A DNA stretch of 48,640 bases from Bacteroidaceae bacterium (GCA_017547585.1 JAFYPH010000005.1:1-48640), one strand, 5' to 3'. Positions 25,245-34,665 are shown, counted from the stretch's first letter. Program-made: numbers and translations. Notes: generated by a model from the sequence alone, not told the origin.

Positions 25245-25790
25245 ATGAAAAAGTTTATTTGTTCAGTATGCGGTTATGTTCATGAAGGTGATTCAGCTCC
25301 CGAAAAGTGCCCCCAGTGCAGAGTACCTGCCAATAAATTCAACGAGCTTGTAGAGGGTAATTTGGAGTTTGTTTCGGAGCACGTTATTGGTGTTGCCAAA
25401 GGTTGCGACGAGGAGATGATTAAAGACCTTAACGCACACTTCATGGGCGAGTGCACAGAGGTAGGAATGTACCTTGCAATGAGCCGTCAGGCCGACCGCG
25501 AAGGCTACCCCGAAATTGCCGAGGCTTTCAAGCGCTACGCATGGGAAGAGGCCGAGCACGCTGCAAAATTTGCTGAACTCTTGGGCGACGTTGTTTGGGA
25601 CACAAAGACCAACCTCGAGAAACGTATGAACGCCGAGTCGGGTGCATGCGCCGACAAGTTCAGAATCGCGAAACGCGCGAAACAGCTCGATCTCGACGCC
25701 ATCCACGACACAGTTCACGAAATGGCCAAGGACGAGGCTCGTCACGGAAAAGGCTTCGAAGGATTGTACAACAGATACTTCAAGAAGTAA
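25245..25790 (+). CDS. Reverse-type rubrerythrin (rubredoxin domain first)
   Basis: The 181-residue product starts with a rubredoxin-like iron site (Cys6, Cys9, Cys22, Cys25 in FICSVCGYV and EKCPQCRV), followed by the four-helix diiron domain with ligands in [26 protein letters not shown] and [12 protein letters not shown]. Having rubredoxin at the N-terminus defines reverse rubrerythrins, which reduce hydrogen peroxide, and oxygen in some anaerobes, with NADH-derived electrons. It follows the PerR-like gene by 27 bp, so the pair looks like a peroxide-response operon, closed by a strong terminator. Confidence 0.93.
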   Translation: MKKFICSVCGYVHEGDSAPEKCPQCRVPANKFNELVEGNLEFVSEHVIGVAKGCDEEMIKDLNAHFMGECTEVGMYLAMSRQADREGYPEIAEAFKRYAWEEAEHAAKFAELLGDVVWDTKTNLEKRMNAESGACADKFRIAKRAKQLDLDAIHDTVHEMAKDEARHGKGFEGLYNRYFKK

Positions 25791-25806
25791 TCATAAACTA
25801 CACAAC

Positions 25807-25840
25807 AAAAAAGTCTCAGGCATTTGCCTGAGACTTTTTT
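25807..25840. terminator. Bidirectional terminator between rubrerythrin and DPP-IV genes
   Basis: A perfect 16-bp stem (25807-25822 with 25825-25840, core GTCTCAGGCA) has six A and six T at its ends, serving both convergent genes. Confidence 0.95.
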
Positions 25841-25858
25841 ATCTATTCTGCCCGAGAA

Positions 25859-28069
25859 TTACTTTTTCAGATTCTCGAAGAAGAAGTTTGTAATCATTTC
25901 GAACATCTGACGACGGGTGTTCGCGCCATAATATATGCTGTGGTTGCTGTCGGGGTAGATTGCAGTCTGGAACTGCTTGCCCGCCTGTGTAAGAGCATAA
26001 ATGTAGCGTGTCATATTGCGGAAGTGTACATTGTCGTCGGCTGTTCCGTGGATGAGCAGCAGCTTTCCGTGCAGCTTGTTCACGTTAACGATAGCCGAGC
26101 CTTTATCGTAACCCTCTTTATTCTCTTTGGGAGTGCGCATGTAACGCTCTGTGTAAACAGTGTCGTAGAAACGCCAGTCGGTGGGAGCAGCAATAGCAAC
26201 GCCGGCCTTGAACACAGGTGTTCCCTCGCTCATAGACATCAGGGTAGTGTATCCGCCGAAACTCCAGCCCCAGATTGCGATATTGTCTTTATCGACGTAG
26301 GGCAGCGAGCCAAGATATTTTGCAGCTTCTACCTGGTCTTTCGACTCATATTCACCGAGAGACATATATGTGCATTTTCCGAATTTTGTTCCGCGACCGG
26401 CTGTTCCGCGACCATCGACGCACACCATGATAAAGCCGTTGCTTGCCATATAGCTCTCGAAAAGACCACCACCATACTGTCCTATTGCCCAAGTATCTTT
26501 AACCTTCTGCGAGTAGGGGCCGCTGTATTGGTGCATAATCACAGGGTACTTTTTGTTCTTGTCAAAGTCGACAGGCTTAATCATCCATCCGTAGAGCTCG
26601 ACACCGTCGCTTGTGGTGAAGGTGAAAATCTCCTTCTGTCCCATATTAATCTCGTCGAGTCTTGCGAGAAGCTCTTTGTTGTCGAGGATGGTTGCGAGCT
26701 TCTTGCCGTTGTTATCGTTGAGAGTAACTACGGGAGGAGTGGTAAGATTCTGATAGCTGTTCACAAAATATTTCATTCCCTTGCTGAAGGTGGCGCTGTT
26801 TGTACCCTCTTGCTGAGTGATGCGTGTCTTTTTGCTCTTTGCATCCACCTTGTAGACAGCTGTACGTGTGGGATTACCCTCGTTGCTCGAATAGTAGAGA
26901 ATGTTTTTCTCCTCGTCCCAGCCCAAAAAGTCGCTTACATCATACTGACCCTTTGTAAGCTGCTTCACAAGGTTTCCACCGATTGTGTAGAGGTAAAGGT
27001 GGTTGTATCCGTCGCGCTCGCTGGGCATTATAAAGTGATTCTTGTAGAATGTAAGCTGCTGATAGGTAGGCTCGTTCACATACTCGGCGCACTCCTCGCG
27101 CAGGATGCGTTTGCAGACACCCGAGAGGGGGTTCGCCTGGAAAATATCAAGCTGATTCTGATGACGATTCAGTGTCATCACCGCAAGAAAGTCCGGGTCT
27201 TGTGTAAATTCGATGCGGGGAATGTAATATGTGCTGTCAATGGGAAGCGCGAGCTTGCGTGTGACACGGCTCTTGATGTCGAAAGAGTGTACAGTCACTG
27301 TTGAGTTCTGCGCGCCGGCAACAGGATATTTGTAGCTGTAGGGACGTGTGTAGTCGTCGTACTCGTGATTGGTGCTGCCTGTGGGAATGTACATGGGCAT
27401 GTCGTAGTTCATCACTTTGCTCTCGTCGTAGCGAATGTAGGCAAGCATTTTGCTGTCGGCGCTGAAGTCGAACGAGCGGCTGGTGGCAAACTCCTCTTCG
27501 TATACCCAATCGGGGAGGCCATTGATAATTTCGCCATATTTTCCGTCGGTGGTCACCTGTGATTCGCTGCTATTGAAGAGCAATTTCACGAGGAAGAGGT
27601 TATTCTCGCGCGCAAAGGCAATCATTGTTCCGTCGGGCGAGAAGATGGGCTCTTGCTGGGGGCCGTTTGCCGAGAGGGGCTGCAGTTTGTTGTTCTTGCG
27701 CGAGAATACATGATACTCGGCAGTAAACGAACGACGATAGATGCTTCTGGTACGTGTCTGTATGAGCATGCGCGCCTCGTCGGGCGAGAAGATGAATCCG
27801 TCGATTCTCTTGAAGTCGCAACCGCGGGCGGTGTTCACGTCGAAGATAGTGTCGACAACCTCGCCGCTCTTGAATGAATAACTGAGCACCATCTTGCGGT
27901 CGCTGCTCATCTTGGCAAAATGTTCGCCATCGTTCATGGGGTGGCTACCCGAGAAACCTCTTGCGCTGTAGGTGCCGTTCACAACCTCTTTCAGCTGGAT
28001 GTCACGTCCTTTGGCGTAGCCTGTGGCTACAGCTGCAAAGGAGAGTAAAATTAATAGTAACTTTTTCAT
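25859..28069 (-). CDS. Dipeptidyl-peptidase IV (S9 family)
   Basis: The 736-residue product has a signal peptide (MKKLLLILLSFAAVATGYAK), a DPP-IV beta-propeller (~60-470) with the Glu motif DWVYEEEFATS that binds the substrate N-terminus, and an alpha/beta-hydrolase domain (~480-736). The catalytic triad is Ser in IWGWSFGGYTTL, Asp in HGTADDNVHF and His in DSNHSIYYG. It removes X-Pro dipeptides from peptides in the periplasm, complementing other peptidases. A -7-like box (minus TATCTTCG, 28104-28097) lies 28 bp before the ATG. It is divergent from the radical SAM gene. Confidence 0.94.
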   Translation of the reverse strand: MKKLLLILLSFAAVATGYAKGRDIQLKEVVNGTYSARGFSGSHPMNDGEHFAKMSSDRKMVLSYSFKSGEVVDTIFDVNTARGCDFKRIDGFIFSPDEARMLIQTRTRSIYRRSFTAEYHVFSRKNNKLQPLSANGPQQEPIFSPDGTMIAFARENNLFLVKLLFNSSESQVTTDGKYGEIINGLPDWVYEEEFATSRSFDFSADSKMLAYIRYDESKVMNYDMPMYIPTGSTNHEYDDYTRPYSYKYPVAGAQNSTVTVHSFDIKSRVTRKLALPIDSTYYIPRIEFTQDPDFLAVMTLNRHQNQLDIFQANPLSGVCKRILREECAEYVNEPTYQQLTFYKNHFIMPSERDGYNHLYLYTIGGNLVKQLTKGQYDVSDFLGWDEEKNILYYSSNEGNPTRTAVYKVDAKSKKTRITQQEGTNSATFSKGMKYFVNSYQNLTTPPVVTLNDNNGKKLATILDNKELLARLDEINMGQKEIFTFTTSDGVELYGWMIKPVDFDKNKKYPVIMHQYSGPYSQKVKDTWAIGQYGGGLFESYMASNGFIMVCVDGRGTAGRGTKFGKCTYMSLGEYESKDQVEAAKYLGSLPYVDKDNIAIWGWSFGGYTTLMSMSEGTPVFKAGVAIAAPTDWRFYDTVYTERYMRTPKENKEGYDKGSAIVNVNKLHGKLLLIHGTADDNVHFRNMTRYIYALTQAGKQFQTAIYPDSNHSIYYGANTRRQMFEMITNFFFENLKK

Positions 28070-28185
28070 TTATGGAGTGTTTAATTTTTCTTTCGGCGAA
28101 GATACAACTAAAAAACGAGAATTGTTGGCGAAGCGGCTAAATTCCTGTAACTTTGCCGCCGAATAAGTGATTTTACATTCGAAAA

Positions 28186-29124
28186 ATGAATTGCGAGGAG
28201 CGTTTTTACTTTAACGATTTTGGTGGTTACATGCGCCGTAATTTTGATTTTAAGGTGCAGAAAATATCCATCGACGGAGGCTTCACCTGTCCCAATCGCG
28301 ACGGCACGAAAGGCACGGGAGGATGCACCTATTGCAACAACCGCACCTTCAACCCCGCCTACTGCCACCGCAACCGCTCGGTTACGGAGCAGATGAACGA
28401 GGGCATTGCCTTCTTTGCACACAAATACCCAAAGATGCGCTACCTTGCATATTTCCAAGCATATACAAACACCTACGACTCGCTCGAAGTGCTGCGTGCA
28501 AGATACGAAGAGGCCTTAAGGGTGGATGGTTGCGTGGGGCTTGTCATTGGCACGCGCCCCGACTGCATGCCCGAGGAGCTGCTCGACTATCTTCAAGAGC
28601 TTTCACACAAAGTGTATGTGATGGTGGAGTATGGGGTGGAGAGCACCGACGACGCGACGCTGCGACGCATCAATCGCGGACACGACTATGCAACCGCCGT
28701 CGACGCCATCGGGCGCACTGCCGCACGAGGCCTGCCCGTGGGAGTACACATTATCTTGGGACTCCCCGGCGAGGAACGTGCTTCGCTCATCCGTCAGGCG
28801 CGACAGTTGTCCGAGCTTCCGATTACCACATTGAAGTTGCACCAACTGCAGCTTATCCGCGGCACACGCATGGCCGAGGAGTTCGACGAGTCGCCCGAGG
28901 ATTTTCATCTTTTCGAGCTTGACGAATATATTGAGGTTGTTGTAGATTATCTTGAGAATCTGCGCCCCGACATTGTTGTCGAGCGTTTCGCCTCGCAGTC
29001 GCCCAAAGAACTGCTCATCGCCCCCGACTGGGGACTGAAAAACTACGAACTTGTAGATAAAATCAAACGCCGTATACGCGAGCGCGACACGTGGCAGGGC
29101 AAGAACTATTCTGCCACATTATAG
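28186..29124 (+). CDS. Radical SAM protein, TIGR01212/YhcC family
   Basis: The 312-residue product has the iron-sulfur cysteines Cys35, Cys47 and Cys50 (TCPNRDGTKGTGGCTYCNN), the longer C-x11-C-x2-C spacing seen in this family and distinct from the common CxxxCxxC. A SAM barrel follows (VMVEYGVESTDDATLRRINR, VGVHIILGLPGEE), then a C-terminal part with FASQSPKELLIAPDWGLKN. E. coli YhcC is the best known relative; its role is unsettled. A promoter -7 TAACTTTG lies at 28148-28155. The 3' end overlaps the YkvA-like gene by 6 bp in convergent orientation. Confidence 0.92.
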   Translation: MNCEERFYFNDFGGYMRRNFDFKVQKISIDGGFTCPNRDGTKGTGGCTYCNNRTFNPAYCHRNRSVTEQMNEGIAFFAHKYPKMRYLAYFQAYTNTYDSLEVLRARYEEALRVDGCVGLVIGTRPDCMPEELLDYLQELSHKVYVMVEYGVESTDDATLRRINRGHDYATAVDAIGRTAARGLPVGVHIILGLPGEERASLIRQARQLSELPITTLKLHQLQLIRGTRMAEEFDESPEDFHLFELDEYIEVVVDYLENLRPDIVVERFASQSPKELLIAPDWGLKNYELVDKIKRRIRERDTWQGKNYSATL

Positions 29125-29460
29125 TTCATCTAATTTAGCATCAACCAAGGCCTTAATTTCGGGAGTAATATAGGATTCGCACATTTTCACGACAGCCAAC
29201 AATGCCCCAAGGTCGTCAGTGTATCCTGTGAGGGGAATAATATCAGGAATAAGGTCGGTGGGGAGAATAAGATAGCCCAGCGCACCCACAATGGAAGCCT
29301 TTATTCCCAATGGAGTATCGGGCGACTTCATCACATAGTAGAGCAGCAGGGCAGGCTTCAGCACCTTTTTGCCAAGCGACTTCACCTTGTTCCAAAAACC
29401 ATTGTCGGAGTAGTGTTTTTTATACTCATCAACATCTTTGGGCACTTTTGTCTCACTCAT
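29119..29460 (-). CDS. YkvA-like DUF1232 membrane protein
   Basis: This small protein of 113 residues carries the DUF1232 core at ~50-90, with a hydrophobic helix and the signature LGYLILPTDLIPDIIPLTGY followed by TDDLGALL. The family is widespread, short and membrane-associated, with no settled function. A -7-like TATTTTTG lies at 29489-29482 on the minus strand, ~22 bp before the ATG, so it seems to have its own promoter behind the mltG terminator. Its end overlaps the convergent radical SAM gene by 6 bp. Confidence 0.85.
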   Translation of the reverse strand: MSETKVPKDVDEYKKHYSDNGFWNKVKSLGKKVLKPALLLYYVMKSPDTPLGIKASIVGALGYLILPTDLIPDIIPLTGYTDDLGALLAVVKMCESYITPEIKALVDAKLDEL

Positions 29461-29493
29461 AATATCAAATTTATTCGGCTACAAAAATAACAA

Positions 29494-29523
29494 AAGCGAT
29501 TGCCTTTACAAAGACAATCGCTT
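29494..29523 (-). terminator. Terminator after mltG
   Basis: AAGCGATTG (29494-29502) pairs with CAATCGCTT (29515-29523), and CTTT/AAAG extends the helix inside the loop. A T-rich run follows on the minus strand. Confidence 0.75.
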
Positions 29524-29528
29524 CTATT

Positions 29529-30569
29529 TTACTTTTTAATATTCAGTTTGTTCAGTGCTGCCTGATAGCGTCTCGCGTTTGCATTGTGCTCGGACAATGT
29601 GACTGCAAAATTGTGAGTACCCGAAAAATCCTCTTTCGCACACATATATATGTAATTGTGCTTCGCGTAGTTGAGCACACTCTCGATGCCCGCAATTGTG
29701 GCTATCCTGATGGGGCCGGGAGGAAGCCCTGTATTTTTATAGGTGTTGTAGGGCGACTCAACCTCGAGGTCGGCGAGAAGAATGCGTTTGCGAGCAAAAT
29801 CTCCGAGAGCGAACTTCACTGTCGGGTCGGCCTGCAGGGGAATGTTGCGCTTCAGACGGTTGATGTACAGGCCCGCAACGATGGGCTTTTCGGCATTGTT
29901 ATTAGTCTCTTCGTCGACGATGGATGCAAGCGTAGCAACCTCTTCGGGAGTCATATTCAACGCCTTGGCCTTGGCGAGACGCTCCTCGTTCCAGAATTTC
30001 TTGCGCTCGTTCATCATGCGAATAAAGAAACGCTCGGGCTCTACGTTCCAATAAAATTCATAAGTGTCGGGAAGAATAAGCGTGGGCAGTGTCTCGAATT
30101 TGTAGCCCAGATTCTGGACGAACACGTTGCTTGTGAAAAGTTCCTGAATAGCAAGCGAGTCGAACATCAGCTGGTCGCTGACAACCTTCGACAACTGCTC
30201 GAAAGAGCGCACCGAGGGGACAACCACCTTCACGGGAGTCTGCTGTTTGGTGACAATGCGGCTGTATATTGAGTGCCAGCTATCCTTGTCCTTAATGGCG
30301 AATTTACCGCTTCTTTTCTTACTGTCAAAATCATTGTGCTCGGCAAGAATCTTGAATCCGAGAGTGGAAGAGGGTGTAGCAACAGCCTTTATCTTATTTA
30401 CGATGCTATCGGAATTATCTGTAGGATAAATATATATGTACGCAGTCTCGTCAATATTTATCTGCGGACCTTTAACTATATAATACAAAATGCCGCTACT
30501 GATTACAGCTATTGTTGCGAGCGCAGCAACAATGCTTGCAACGGTTATTATCACTCTTTTTTTCTTCAT
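29529..30569 (-). CDS. mltG: Endolytic murein transglycosylase MltG
   Basis: MltG cuts nascent glycan strands at the inner membrane and helps set their length. The 346-residue product has one N-terminal transmembrane helix (~8-32), a LysM-like region, and the YceG catalytic domain with LPDTYEFYW, TLASIVDEETN, INRLKRNIPLQADPTVKFA and NTYKNTGLPPGPI. In E. coli the motif reads ASIVEKET; here the first acidic residue is Asp219, not Glu, while the Glu before Thr is kept. A promoter lies at 30597-30627 and a terminator follows. Confidence 0.92.
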   Translation of the reverse strand: MKKKRVIITVASIVAALATIAVISSGILYYIVKGPQINIDETAYIYIYPTDNSDSIVNKIKAVATPSSTLGFKILAEHNDFDSKKRSGKFAIKDKDSWHSIYSRIVTKQQTPVKVVVPSVRSFEQLSKVVSDQLMFDSLAIQELFTSNVFVQNLGYKFETLPTLILPDTYEFYWNVEPERFFIRMMNERKKFWNEERLAKAKALNMTPEEVATLASIVDEETNNNAEKPIVAGLYINRLKRNIPLQADPTVKFALGDFARKRILLADLEVESPYNTYKNTGLPPGPIRIATIAGIESVLNYAKHNYIYMCAKEDFSGTHNFAVTLSEHNANARRYQAALNKLNIKK

Positions 30570-30596
30570 CGTGTATCTGTTTGTGTGTACAAGGTG

Positions 30597-30628
30597 CGAA
30601 GATAGTGCAAGATGCCGAAAATGACAAA
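30597..30628 (-). promoter_or_regulatory. Promoter of mltG
   Basis: On the minus strand TTTG (30628-30625), a 20-bp spacer and TATCTTCG (30604-30597) give a leader of about 25 nt. Confidence 0.65.
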
Positions 30629-30663
30629 TTTATCAACCTCTTTTAAAAGAGTGTATTTTATCA

Positions 30664-32619
30664 TTAGTGTCTATCCTCGGGCTTCGTGGGGTCGCTTATA
30701 ATGTGTAGCGGTACAATCTCTATGTAGTCAAGGAAATTAGATATACAATCCACACCCCAATCCCGTAACTCACCAACGAAGCGGAAACGTATCCAGTGCT
30801 CTCCTTCTACAAGATATTTTTTTGTGGCAATTTTGCGCATAATTTCGTGGCAGTCTCTTGCAGGAGCATAGTTCATGGTTACGTCATTGTATGACAAATA
30901 ACAGTCAGGAGCTTTCATCCAGCCTTTGTTTCTTAACAGTTTGTCATTTTCGGCACCGTTGTCATAGGTATTTTCATCTGAAACCCAACCAATACTTTCG
31001 TCTTTAGTCGGAAGTCCTTGGTTAACGGGTAGTCCGCATATTTTACCATCGAAATATACTTGCATTATATTATTATATATCGATTGGTAATAATCTTTTT
31101 GTGGCATCCAAATACTATATCTTATTTCGTATGTTCCGGCGGGAACGGGTGGCAATTTTATAGAAAAATCGTGGTAATTCATAAGATGTATATAGTCGCC
31201 ATTGTACCAACCGGGATAACTTATCCAATAATCGTCGCTGACTACTCCTTCGCAATATCCGGGAGGGATATATGAAGTTCCATTTTGCCAAATGTTGTTG
31301 CTCGCAAGTTCGTGTGTCAGGGCCAAGAGGTCGAATCGCATGCGTTCGTTAAGAATATTTCCAACCATTTCATCCTCGTTGTAGATGAGAATTTTATCAA
31401 TCGGGTGTATCAATCCGTTGGATGCAGCAGGCACAAATGCTGCATACCTTTCGTTCATCTGCGTGAATTCCGTGAGTTCTATAATGCGAACATTAAGGTG
31501 GTTGCGCATTTCAAAATTATAAGGAATTGCGCGTTTGGAGTAGTTAATGTATATATTATGTCCGTCAGTGGTACTCAATGGCTTTAAGACTTTTATCAAT
31601 TTCTCGTATTTGGTTACAAAGTAATTATAGTGGTCGTGCCCGGAATTGTTGAAATTGTTATAAATTTCGCTTCCCAAGCCTGACTCCGATGGTACTATCC
31701 TGTCATATGTTATTTCGCCATTGAGAAAATGGTAGGCAACGAATTTATATAGTGCGTTTTTGGGGCTTGCATAATTTCCTTTATCCTCGGTGCCGTACCA
31801 TTTTTCGGCAAAGGCTATAAGGTCTTTGAGTGAATAGATTCCATATTTGTGGAACACCTCGTTGGGCTCGACAAATGCTGTGTATTTTATATATTTTTTG
31901 TTTGGCTCGCGAGGCATAATATTGGGCTTTACGTATGTATCGTCAATTATATGCGATACAGCATCGGCAAAGCCTGTGGCTGCCATTGCGCTGTGGAACA
32001 GGCTGAAAAAGCCGTGATTCTCTATCTGCGTGGCTATCGAGGGCCTTATAGGGTCAATGGGGCGGTCAATGAGGTGAACAATTCCATTTTCGACATCGTG
32101 GTCTCCGCTGATGATTGCCGAATTGTTGTTGAGCATAATGTAGAAACCTTCATCAGTCACCTTGTAGTTTATGGTGATTATCATGTCATTGAAATTCCAT
32201 TTCCCTATTGCTCCCTCGCCAAATTCGGCCGTGTGGTAGTTTCTTTCTATCAGATGGGTGCGTGCGATGACCGTTGCCATTGAGTCACTAAGCTCTTCAA
32301 TGAGTGGCGATGTTACTCCCGTCCAAATGGGTGAGTCTGTATCTTTTGTTGCGTGGTAGATGCTGTCTTTTTCGGCAATGAACTTTTCAACAGCATCGTT
32401 GTCGGGCAGGAAAAGCGTATATTGTCCGTAAGTGGATAGCAACCCCAAAAGATTGGCTCTTTTAAGTAAATTGATAAAGTGCGAATACTTGTCGCTGCGG
32501 TTGAGTATATAATCGGCTACCGTCTCACCCGTAAAAGTGTAACGATTGCTCTTGTCAATGTCGTCGGTGCAGGCGACGATTGACAATGCTATTGCGAGTA
32601 TGTAGAGTATTCGTTTCAT
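30664..32619 (-). CDS. FAS1 (fasciclin) domain surface lipoprotein, copy 1
   Basis: The 651-residue lipoprotein begins MKRILYILAIALSIVAC; the Cys17 is followed by TDDIDK, whose acidic pair resembles the Bacteroidetes surface-export signal. A FAS1 domain spans ~30-190 (YTFTGETVADYILNRS, GQYTLFLPDNDAVEKFI). A second, divergent FAS1-like unit covers ~200-430, with EDEMVGNILNERMRFDLLAL near its end. The last ~200 residues look like a beta-sandwich (PVPAGTYEIRYSIWMP, GEHWIRFRFV) and might bind glycan. It ends TKPEDRH. Its start is 9 bp after the stop of the paralogue at 32629-34590, so the two form an operon. FAS1 proteins usually serve adhesion or binding; no SusC/SusD is adjacent. Confidence 0.85.
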   Translation of the reverse strand: MKRILYILAIALSIVACTDDIDKSNRYTFTGETVADYILNRSDKYSHFINLLKRANLLGLLSTYGQYTLFLPDNDAVEKFIAEKDSIYHATKDTDSPIWTGVTSPLIEELSDSMATVIARTHLIERNYHTAEFGEGAIGKWNFNDMIITINYKVTDEGFYIMLNNNSAIISGDHDVENGIVHLIDRPIDPIRPSIATQIENHGFFSLFHSAMAATGFADAVSHIIDDTYVKPNIMPREPNKKYIKYTAFVEPNEVFHKYGIYSLKDLIAFAEKWYGTEDKGNYASPKNALYKFVAYHFLNGEITYDRIVPSESGLGSEIYNNFNNSGHDHYNYFVTKYEKLIKVLKPLSTTDGHNIYINYSKRAIPYNFEMRNHLNVRIIELTEFTQMNERYAAFVPAASNGLIHPIDKILIYNEDEMVGNILNERMRFDLLALTHELASNNIWQNGTSYIPPGYCEGVVSDDYWISYPGWYNGDYIHLMNYHDFSIKLPPVPAGTYEIRYSIWMPQKDYYQSIYNNIMQVYFDGKICGLPVNQGLPTKDESIGWVSDENTYDNGAENDKLLRNKGWMKAPDCYLSYNDVTMNYAPARDCHEIMRKIATKKYLVEGEHWIRFRFVGELRDWGVDCISNFLDYIEIVPLHIISDPTKPEDRH

Positions 32620-32628
32620 TTTTTCTTT

Positions 32629-34590
32629 TTAGTGTCTGTCCTCGGGCTTCAACGGGTTGTTGATGATGGGCAGTGGTACAAACTCCAAATAGTCAAAATC
32701 GAAATAGGAACAATTTTCGTTCAGGTTTCTAAATCGTATCCAATGCTCTCCCTCGGTCAAATGAATTTTTGTAATAATCTTGCGAAGAGTCTGATGATTA
32801 TTGCGTGATGTGAGTATTGAACCACTATTATAATTCCTTGTGTAAAAAGAATCGGGACCTTTCATATATCCACGGTTACGCATCTGTTTATCGAGGTCGA
32901 CGCCATTATCCAACGTCACGGAATCATTTTGCCATCCAATCATGGGGTCATTGTATGGAATGCGAGTATCAATGGGCAAGGAACATACTTTACCGTCAAT
33001 GTATGGTTGTAACACACAATATCCTGATTGAAAACCATTGCTCGGCACACTTGTTATTGACAAACGTATTTCATACGTTCTTTGTGGCAATGGTGGCAGA
33101 CGGAAAGAGGTGTCGAAATTTTTGTGACACCTTACAACGTCTCCCATGTAATGCCTGCTTGTTATGTATGAGAAATAATTTGCATCGATGGCATTGCTTG
33201 CTATGTTTTTACTGTAATTGAATGGCATATACCCGGCAGTTGTATGTCGTAAATTATTACAAGAAAGTTCGGGTAGCAGTGTGGCAAAGTCAATGCGCAA
33301 ACGCTCGTTGAGGATGTTTCCTACCATTTCATCATCGTCGTAAACGAGTATTTTATCTATTGGTTGTATAACTCCGTTCATGGCCAGGGGTGTGAAGTGT
33401 GAATATGTCTCATTTGACTGCGTAAATTCTGTTGGCTCAATGAGACGCACATTCAGATGCTTGCGCATTTCGTTGTTATAGATTTGACCCTCTATGGGCC
33501 TGTTAATGTAGACCCATGCTCCATCGGTGGTGCTCAATGGTTTTACGATTTTCATCAACTTGCCAAGCATTGTCTCTATATAGTCGTACCAGTCGTGTCC
33601 CGAAACAAGAATCTCTTCGCGCGGAAATCCGTCCACCATTGTTGGCACTACTTTGTTGTACGTAAGTTCGCGTGGCACAAAATGGTAGGCTACGAACTTG
33701 TAGAGGGCATTGCGAGGGCTTTTATAATTATCCTTATCTTCAGTGCCGTACCACTTTTCGGCAAATGACTTAAGGTCGTCGAGAGTGTAAATGCCGTTTG
33801 CGTTAAAAACTTCGTCAGTCTCTATAAAGCCTGTATATTTGTAAAATTTCTTCTTTACGTTGAATTCTATATACATTGGCGCATCTTCAACATCAATCGG
33901 TTGAAAGTTCTGCTCCATATATTGCAGTAATGAATCGCAGAATCCTGTTTCGCTCAATGCTGCACTGAAAATAGAGAAGAAACTATATTTGGCAATGTGT
34001 GTCGGCAGATGATTGTTCGTCTCCTCAATCACATTGTCGATAATGTGCACAACTCCATTTTCTACCATATTATCACTGCTGATGATGGCCGCGCAGTTGT
34101 TTAGTTTTATATAGTACCCATCTTTTGTACTTTCGTAAGAGACACCCAAATATCTATCGTTGTAATTCCAACGAGGCAGTGCTCCGTCGTCGAATGCGGC
34201 TGTTTGATAAATGCTATCGACAAGATGCGTGCGTACAATGACATTAGCCATGGAGTCGGTAAGGTCTTCGAACAATGGCGAGGTTATTCCCGTCCAGATG
34301 GGGTCGTCTGTTTCTTTTGTTGCGTGGTAGATGCTGTCCTGTTCTTGCACAAATTTTTCAACAGCCTCATTGTCGGGCAGGAAAAGTGTGTATCGCCCGT
34401 AAGTGTTTAGTAGGCCCAATAGTTTGGAGCGCTTGAGTAGGTTTATAAAATGCGAATACTTCTCGCTGCGGTTCAGCATATAATCAGCAACCGTCTCACC
34501 TGTGAAGGTGTAACGGTTGCTCTTGTCAATCTCTTCGGTGCAGGCGACGATTGACAATGCTATTGCGAGTATGTAAAGTATTCGTTTCAT
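32629..34590 (-). CDS. FAS1 (fasciclin) domain surface lipoprotein, copy 2
   Basis: The 653-residue paralogue of the downstream gene has the same architecture. The signal peptide and first ~100 residues are nearly identical (MKRILYILAIALSIVACTEE, then YTFTGETVADYMLNRSEKYS), while the middle and the putative binding domain differ substantially. Both end with LKPEDRH or TKPEDRH. I start at 34590, where the signal peptide begins, not at the in-frame ATG at 34653. A run of nine C at 34657-34665 lies ~70 bp upstream, and a weak -7-like TATATTTA at 34616-34609. As first gene of the pair it should set expression of both. Confidence 0.85.
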   Translation of the reverse strand: MKRILYILAIALSIVACTEEIDKSNRYTFTGETVADYMLNRSEKYSHFINLLKRSKLLGLLNTYGRYTLFLPDNEAVEKFVQEQDSIYHATKETDDPIWTGITSPLFEDLTDSMANVIVRTHLVDSIYQTAAFDDGALPRWNYNDRYLGVSYESTKDGYYIKLNNCAAIISSDNMVENGVVHIIDNVIEETNNHLPTHIAKYSFFSIFSAALSETGFCDSLLQYMEQNFQPIDVEDAPMYIEFNVKKKFYKYTGFIETDEVFNANGIYTLDDLKSFAEKWYGTEDKDNYKSPRNALYKFVAYHFVPRELTYNKVVPTMVDGFPREEILVSGHDWYDYIETMLGKLMKIVKPLSTTDGAWVYINRPIEGQIYNNEMRKHLNVRLIEPTEFTQSNETYSHFTPLAMNGVIQPIDKILVYDDDEMVGNILNERLRIDFATLLPELSCNNLRHTTAGYMPFNYSKNIASNAIDANYFSYITSRHYMGDVVRCHKNFDTSFRLPPLPQRTYEIRLSITSVPSNGFQSGYCVLQPYIDGKVCSLPIDTRIPYNDPMIGWQNDSVTLDNGVDLDKQMRNRGYMKGPDSFYTRNYNSGSILTSRNNHQTLRKIITKIHLTEGEHWIRFRNLNENCSYFDFDYLEFVPLPIINNPLKPEDRH

Positions 34591-34656
34591 TTCTCTCCCA
34601 AGAATTTGTAAATATATTAAAAAAGCCGGAGAAATGATTGCAGAAATGCCCATTTA

Positions 34657-34665
34657 CCCCCCCCC
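34657..34665. repeat. Homopolymeric C9/G9 tract upstream of the FAS1 operon
   Basis: Nine consecutive C on the plus strand (G on the coding strand) lie 67-75 bp before the first FAS1 lipoprotein ATG. Such tracts slip during replication and can change promoter activity. No link to expression is shown here. Confidence 0.9.

Noticed and set aside
25940-27304. 454-codon frame opposite DPP-IV
   Set aside because: It is antisense to the catalytic domain and carries no family signature.
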